Positions 14,605 to 17,995 of a DNA stretch of 17,995 bases are shown here, piece by piece. Below the pieces are notes generated by a model. It ran no database searches. It was not told the DNA's origin and saw nothing but the letters and a program-made list of their open reading frames with translations. This DNA comes from JACMRI01 sp043778625 (GTDB lineage: Bacteria > Bacteroidota > Bacteroidia > UBA4408): the NCBI GenBank assembly GCA_043778625.1, contig JAYWFU010000094.1, forward strand, positions 1 through 17,995, in the 5' to 3' direction. Position 1 is the first letter of the stretch, and every line of letters starts with the position of its first letter. Made by a program: the position numbers and the translations under genes.

Positions 14605-16344
14605 ATGAATTTTAGATGGAAAATAGCCCCGAAACCTAACCTTGCTGTGGTTAGCAAAATTAAGTTGGCAATAAATTGCGAAACAAGCCATGCTACAATA
14701 CTTGCACAACGTGGCGTAGATACTTTTGATAAAGCAAAATTATTTTTTAGACCGTCGTTAGACGAATTACACAATCCGTTGTTGATGAAAGACATGGATA
14801 AAGCCGTAGCCCGCATTGAGCAAGCAATTAATAATAACGAAAAAATATTAGTGTTTGGCGATTACGACGTGGACGGCACAACTGCCGTAGCTTCTATGTA
14901 TTTGTTTTTAAAACACTTATTTACTACCCAAAAAATTAACCCTAAATATAACCTTGCTTTTTATATTCCCGACCGTTACAAAGAAGGCTATGGAATTAGC
15001 ACCGCAGGTATCGATTTTGCCAAGGCTAATAACTACAACCTAATTATTGCATTGGATTGTGGCATAAAATCGATAGATAAAGTAGACTATGCCAACTCTC
15101 GTGGGGTTGATTTTATTATTTGTGACCACCACACTGTGGGCGACAAACTACCTAATGCAGTAGCCGTGCTCGACCCTAAACGTACCGATTGCGACTACCC
15201 GTACAAGGAACTTAGTGGCAATGGGGTAGGTTTTAAATTAAGCCAAGCTTTAGCACAATATTATGGTTTGGACATGGCGTATTTATTTAGCCTAACAGAT
15301 TTGTGCGCCATAAGTATAGCTGCTGACGTTGTGCCTATAACGGGCGAAAACAGGGTGCTTGCCTACTATGGTATGAAACTAATTAATGAACAGCCACGCG
15401 CAGGAATCAAAGCAATATTAGATTTGTCGAACGTACGCAAGGAACTAAGTATTAGCGATTGTGTATTTTTGATAGGCCCACGTATTAACGCTGCAGGGCG
15501 TATAGATACTGGTAACACTGCCGTTAAACTATTAATTGCGAATACCGCTGATGAAGCCAAAGGATATTGTGAACGAATAAACAAAAACAATACGGAGCGT
15601 CAAGGGCTTGATAAAAACATTACGCAGGAAGCCTTACTAATGTTGGAAAACGACCCCGAAATTAATGCTAAAAAATCAACTGTAGTGTTTAGTGCCTCCT
15701 GGCACAAAGGCGTAGTGGGCATTGTAGCCTCGCGCCTTACCGAAAAATATTACCGCCCAACCATTGTTCTTACCGAGAGTAATGGCGTGGCAACAGGGTC
15801 GGCACGTAGCGTTAAAGACTTTGATGTGTACGAGGCCATTGCCGAATGTAGCGACTTACTTGACCAGTTTGGCGGACACAAATATGCCGCAGGACTTACC
15901 ATGCCTACGAGTAACGTACCTCAATTTATTTCAAAATTTGAAACCGTAGTTAACCGTAGTATTAAGGAACACATGCTTACTCCCGAAATTGAAATAGATT
16001 TTAACCTCAATTTTTCTGAAATAACACCTAAATTTTTACGCATATTAAAACAATTTGCCCCCTTTGGTCCAGGTAATATGAACCCTGTGTTTAAAACACG
16101 CAACGTAATAGCTTCAGGTACTCCCAAGGTGTTTAAGGAAGTACATCTGGGGCTAGATGTAGTGCAGGCTGACTATAAAACATCGCCAATAGCAGCCATA
16201 GGGTTTAATTTAGTAGGTAAGTTGCCTATATTACAAAGCAAACAACCGTTTGAAATAGCCTATACCATTGAAGAAAATCAGTACAACGGGCAGCGCATAT
16301 TACAACTTAATATTAAAGATATTAAAGCCCAAATAATTATTTAG
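14605..16344 (+). CDS. recJ: Single-stranded-DNA-specific exonuclease RecJ
   Basis: The 579-residue product is a complete RecJ, the 5'-to-3' single-strand exonuclease used in recombinational repair (RecFOR pathway) and mismatch repair. DHH phosphoesterase motifs are in order: VFGDYDVDGTTA at 83-94 (D86, D88, D90), IALDCGIKS at 148-156 (D151), CDHHT at 173-177, LSGNGVGFKL at 203-212, and NAAGRI in the linker. The DHHA1 domain follows with SWHKGVVGIVASRL near 367-380 and GGHKYAAGLT near 425-434, then the OB-type end with FGPGNMNPVF. Length is normal for the family. The ATG at 14605 gives the usual start a few residues before the WK pair. It lies directly after the transposon graveyard, so its promoter may have been affected by that insertion; no good -7 box is seen in the 85 bp between the element and the start. 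Confidence 0.96.
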   Translation: MNFRWKIAPKPNLAVVSKIKLAINCETSHATILAQRGVDTFDKAKLFFRPSLDELHNPLLMKDMDKAVARIEQAINNNEKILVFGDYDVDGTTAVASMYLFLKHLFTTQKINPKYNLAFYIPDRYKEGYGISTAGIDFAKANNYNLIIALDCGIKSIDKVDYANSRGVDFIICDHHTVGDKLPNAVAVLDPKRTDCDYPYKELSGNGVGFKLSQALAQYYGLDMAYLFSLTDLCAISIAADVVPITGENRVLAYYGMKLINEQPRAGIKAILDLSNVRKELSISDCVFLIGPRINAAGRIDTGNTAVKLLIANTADEAKGYCERINKNNTERQGLDKNITQEALLMLENDPEINAKKSTVVFSASWHKGVVGIVASRLTEKYYRPTIVLTESNGVATGSARSVKDFDVYEAIAECSDLLDQFGGHKYAAGLTMPTSNVPQFISKFETVVNRSIKEHMLTPEIEIDFNLNFSEITPKFLRILKQFAPFGPGNMNPVFKTRNVIASGTPKVFKEVHLGLDVVQADYKTSPIAAIGFNLVGKLPILQSKQPFEIAYTIEENQYNGQRILQLNIKDIKAQIII

Positions 16345-16398
16345 TATACTTACACTATTAAATTTTATTTGTAACACACTCTAAACTCAGCTTAACCA

Positions 16399-17592
16399 AT
16401 GAAATACGTATCAAAATTCTTTAAATATTTGCTAGGGGCACTAATTGCCATGGTACTAATTGTTAATGTATTTATACTTATTACAGGGCGTACGTACTTG
16501 TACAAGGGTATTGCCAACACGTATTTAAAAGGGCGTAGCGGACCATCAATAAACGAGTCGGAAATATTTGCTAACCGAATAGTAAAAGCAAGTAACCCCA
16601 TGCCTTATGCACGTGCTGCTAATTACAATGTGCAAGCGCTAACATCTGCTCAACTTGCATTTATGGATACTTTTAAAACAGTAGCTTTTGTGGTTATAAA
16701 AAACGATTCGTTGGTACACGAACAATACTGGGACGGCATTAATGCCCAAAGCCATACCAATGCGTTTAGTATGGCCAAAAGCATTGTGGCTATGCTTATA
16801 GGCGTGGCCATAAACGATGGTAAAATTGCAAGTATTGACGACCCCGTAGCCAAATATCTACCTGAGTTTAAAGCCATTGAAACTACTCCTAATAAAGTTA
16901 CTATTAGACACTTGCTTACTATGAGTAGCGGTGTTAATTTTGATGAGGATTACGTTAATCCATTAGCTTATCCAGGAGAGGCTTATTACGGGAGTGATTT
17001 GCGCAAATTAACATTTCATACCCACTACAAAACCACTGAAGAACCAGGCAAATATTTTAAATATCACAGTGGCGATACGCAAATACTAGCATTTTTGCTT
17101 GAAGCCGTAACAGGTAAGCATGTGGGCGATTATGCTACTGAGAAACTATGGTCGAAAATTGGGGCTACTAATGATGCTTGGTGGAATTTAGATAGCGAAA
17201 ATGGTAGCGAAAAATCATTTTGCTGCTTTAATTCTAATGCGCTTGATTTTGCTCGCATAGGCTCATTAATACTACACCACGGTAAGTGGAATGGGCAGCA
17301 AGTGGTGGATAGTAGTTATGTGGCACAAATGACTAGCATTGCTAATTTGAAAGACGAAACAACAGGCAAGCAAATTAATAATTATGGTTTGCAGTGGTGG
17401 ATAGTGCCTAATTATTTAGGGCACGACATAGTGTACATGCGTGGTAAGTTAGGGCAATACGTGGCTATACTACCTGACGAAAATTTGGTTATTTGTCGTT
17501 TAGGGCATCTGCAAGATAGCCGCAAGGACGAAAACGACCATAGAGTTGATTTTTTTAGATACATTGATATTGGCTTAGCATTAACAAAATAA
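16399..17592 (+). CDS. Membrane-anchored serine hydrolase, class C beta-lactamase family
   Basis: The 397-residue product has an uncleaved N-terminal membrane anchor (about 10-30) and an external hydrolase domain of the AmpC/penicillin-binding family. The catalytic SxxK is SMAK at 124-127 (nucleophile Ser124, Lys127). The second motif is YHS at 222-224 in the place of the Tyr-x-Asn. The third, on the final strand, is RGKLGQ near 348-353, a variant of the usual KTG/HxG. TIRHLLTMSSG at 168-178 is typical of the family. These enzymes hydrolyse peptides, esters or beta-lactams, and the class includes esterases and D-aminopeptidases, so resistance should not be assumed. It starts 54 bp after recJ and is followed after 38 bp by a lipoprotein gene. 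Confidence 0.9.
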   Translation: MKYVSKFFKYLLGALIAMVLIVNVFILITGRTYLYKGIANTYLKGRSGPSINESEIFANRIVKASNPMPYARAANYNVQALTSAQLAFMDTFKTVAFVVIKNDSLVHEQYWDGINAQSHTNAFSMAKSIVAMLIGVAINDGKIASIDDPVAKYLPEFKAIETTPNKVTIRHLLTMSSGVNFDEDYVNPLAYPGEAYYGSDLRKLTFHTHYKTTEEPGKYFKYHSGDTQILAFLLEAVTGKHVGDYATEKLWSKIGATNDAWWNLDSENGSEKSFCCFNSNALDFARIGSLILHHGKWNGQQVVDSSYVAQMTSIANLKDETTGKQINNYGLQWWIVPNYLGHDIVYMRGKLGQYVAILPDENLVICRLGHLQDSRKDENDHRVDFFRYIDIGLALTK

Positions 17593-17630
17593 ATCAAAAA
17601 AAAAATATAACCTTTAAACAACTTGAAATT

Positions 17631-17995
17631 ATGAAAAATATAGTAAATATCATAGCAATAGTAGCTGTAAGTATGTTAATGAGTTGCGCTAAAGTAACGG
17701 AACAACAAGCCACGGAAACCTGCATCAAACTATTAACCGCCTTACAGCAAAAAGATTATGCTACCATGCAAAGTTTGTACAGTGCGGAGTTTAACGAAGT
17801 GGAAGGTGTGGAACAACGTAAAGAAAAACACGAAGCACTATTTACGGCAACGGGTGCTATACAATCGTTTAAGCAAACCTCAGCTAGGGATACCGTAATG
17901 CTTGATGACCGTGCTGTAATGCTTGTAAAGTATGATGTGCAATGCGCTAATACACTTACCCACCACGATTTTATTGTGGCTAACGAAGAGGGAAA
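17631..17995 (+). CDS. Small lipoprotein, partial (runs off the window)
   Basis: An open frame starts at ATG 17631 and continues to the window end, giving 121 residues. The start MKNIVNIIAIVAVSMLMSC is a lipoprotein signal with lipobox LMSC and the lipid-bearing Cys19. The mature part begins with a helix (CIKLLTALQQKDYATMQSLY) followed by acidic/basic helices and strands (VMLVKYDVQC). This is the pattern of small NTF2-like lipoproteins of the DUF4878 kind, which have no known enzymatic function. I cannot confirm the family without the C-terminal part. It is co-directional with the serine hydrolase gene 38 bp upstream and probably co-transcribed. Confidence 0.8.
   Translation, partial: MKNIVNIIAIVAVSMLMSCAKVTEQQATETCIKLLTALQQKDYATMQSLYSAEFNEVEGVEQRKEKHEALFTATGAIQSFKQTSARDTVMLDDRAVMLVKYDVQCANTLTHHDFIVANEEG

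Noticed and set aside
16399..17592. Antibiotic-resistance beta-lactamase
   Set aside because: The SxxK and fold are shared with esterases and peptidases, the second motif is Tyr-His-Ser and the third is not KTG, so resistance cannot be claimed.

Overview
The window is AT-rich DNA from a member of the Bacteroidota. The support is the family set (YfiR-like periplasmic protein, TPR/PD40/SPOR envelope protein, HAMP-SpoIIE phosphatase, Arm-type integrase fragment, IS30 remnant) and a tRNA promoter that fits the Bacteroidota consensus (TTTG, 19 bp, TAnnTTTG). A finer placement cannot be made from the sequence alone.

Layout. Positions 1-750 are a gene graveyard: tandem terminator hairpins, the 3' end of a coiled-coil protein gene, and directly against it a decayed IS30-family transposase remnant. 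From 7034 down to 755, six minus-strand genes lie head to tail with gaps of 0 to 23 bp: a YfiR-like protein, an exported TPR protein, a HAMP-SpoIIE (PP2C) phosphatase, a 3-oxoacid CoA-transferase B subunit, an FAD-dependent amine-oxidase-like enzyme and a PLP enzyme of the ACC deaminase/D-cysteine desulfhydrase family. The first three look like one envelope signalling unit; the last three are metabolic.

A 385-bp divergent intergenic region separates this operon from a plus-strand gene for a 1946-residue exported protein (7420-13260). It has an N-terminal TPR, a PD40 propeller and a small beta domain, as in PorE-type envelope proteins. It lacks the OmpA-like end and instead has over 1200 residues of helical and Thr/Asn-rich sequence followed by two SPOR-type domains. 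Next come tRNA-Gly(GCC) and tRNA-Leu(TAA) with a promoter and a terminator.

Between the tRNAs and recJ (13740-14600) is a second graveyard. It holds the N-terminal stub of a tyrosine recombinase and a 381-bp element with perfect 19-bp terminal inverted repeats around an internally deleted transposase, in effect a MITE. The window ends with recJ, a membrane-anchored class C beta-lactamase-type serine hydrolase and the start of a small lipoprotein gene.

The best candidate for an undescribed system is the pairing of the YfiR/TPR/HAMP-PP2C cassette with the divergently transcribed giant SPOR protein: a possible envelope or peptidoglycan sensing module in which YfiR acts on a phosphatase rather than on a diguanylate cyclase. 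This is an inference from gene order and domain content.
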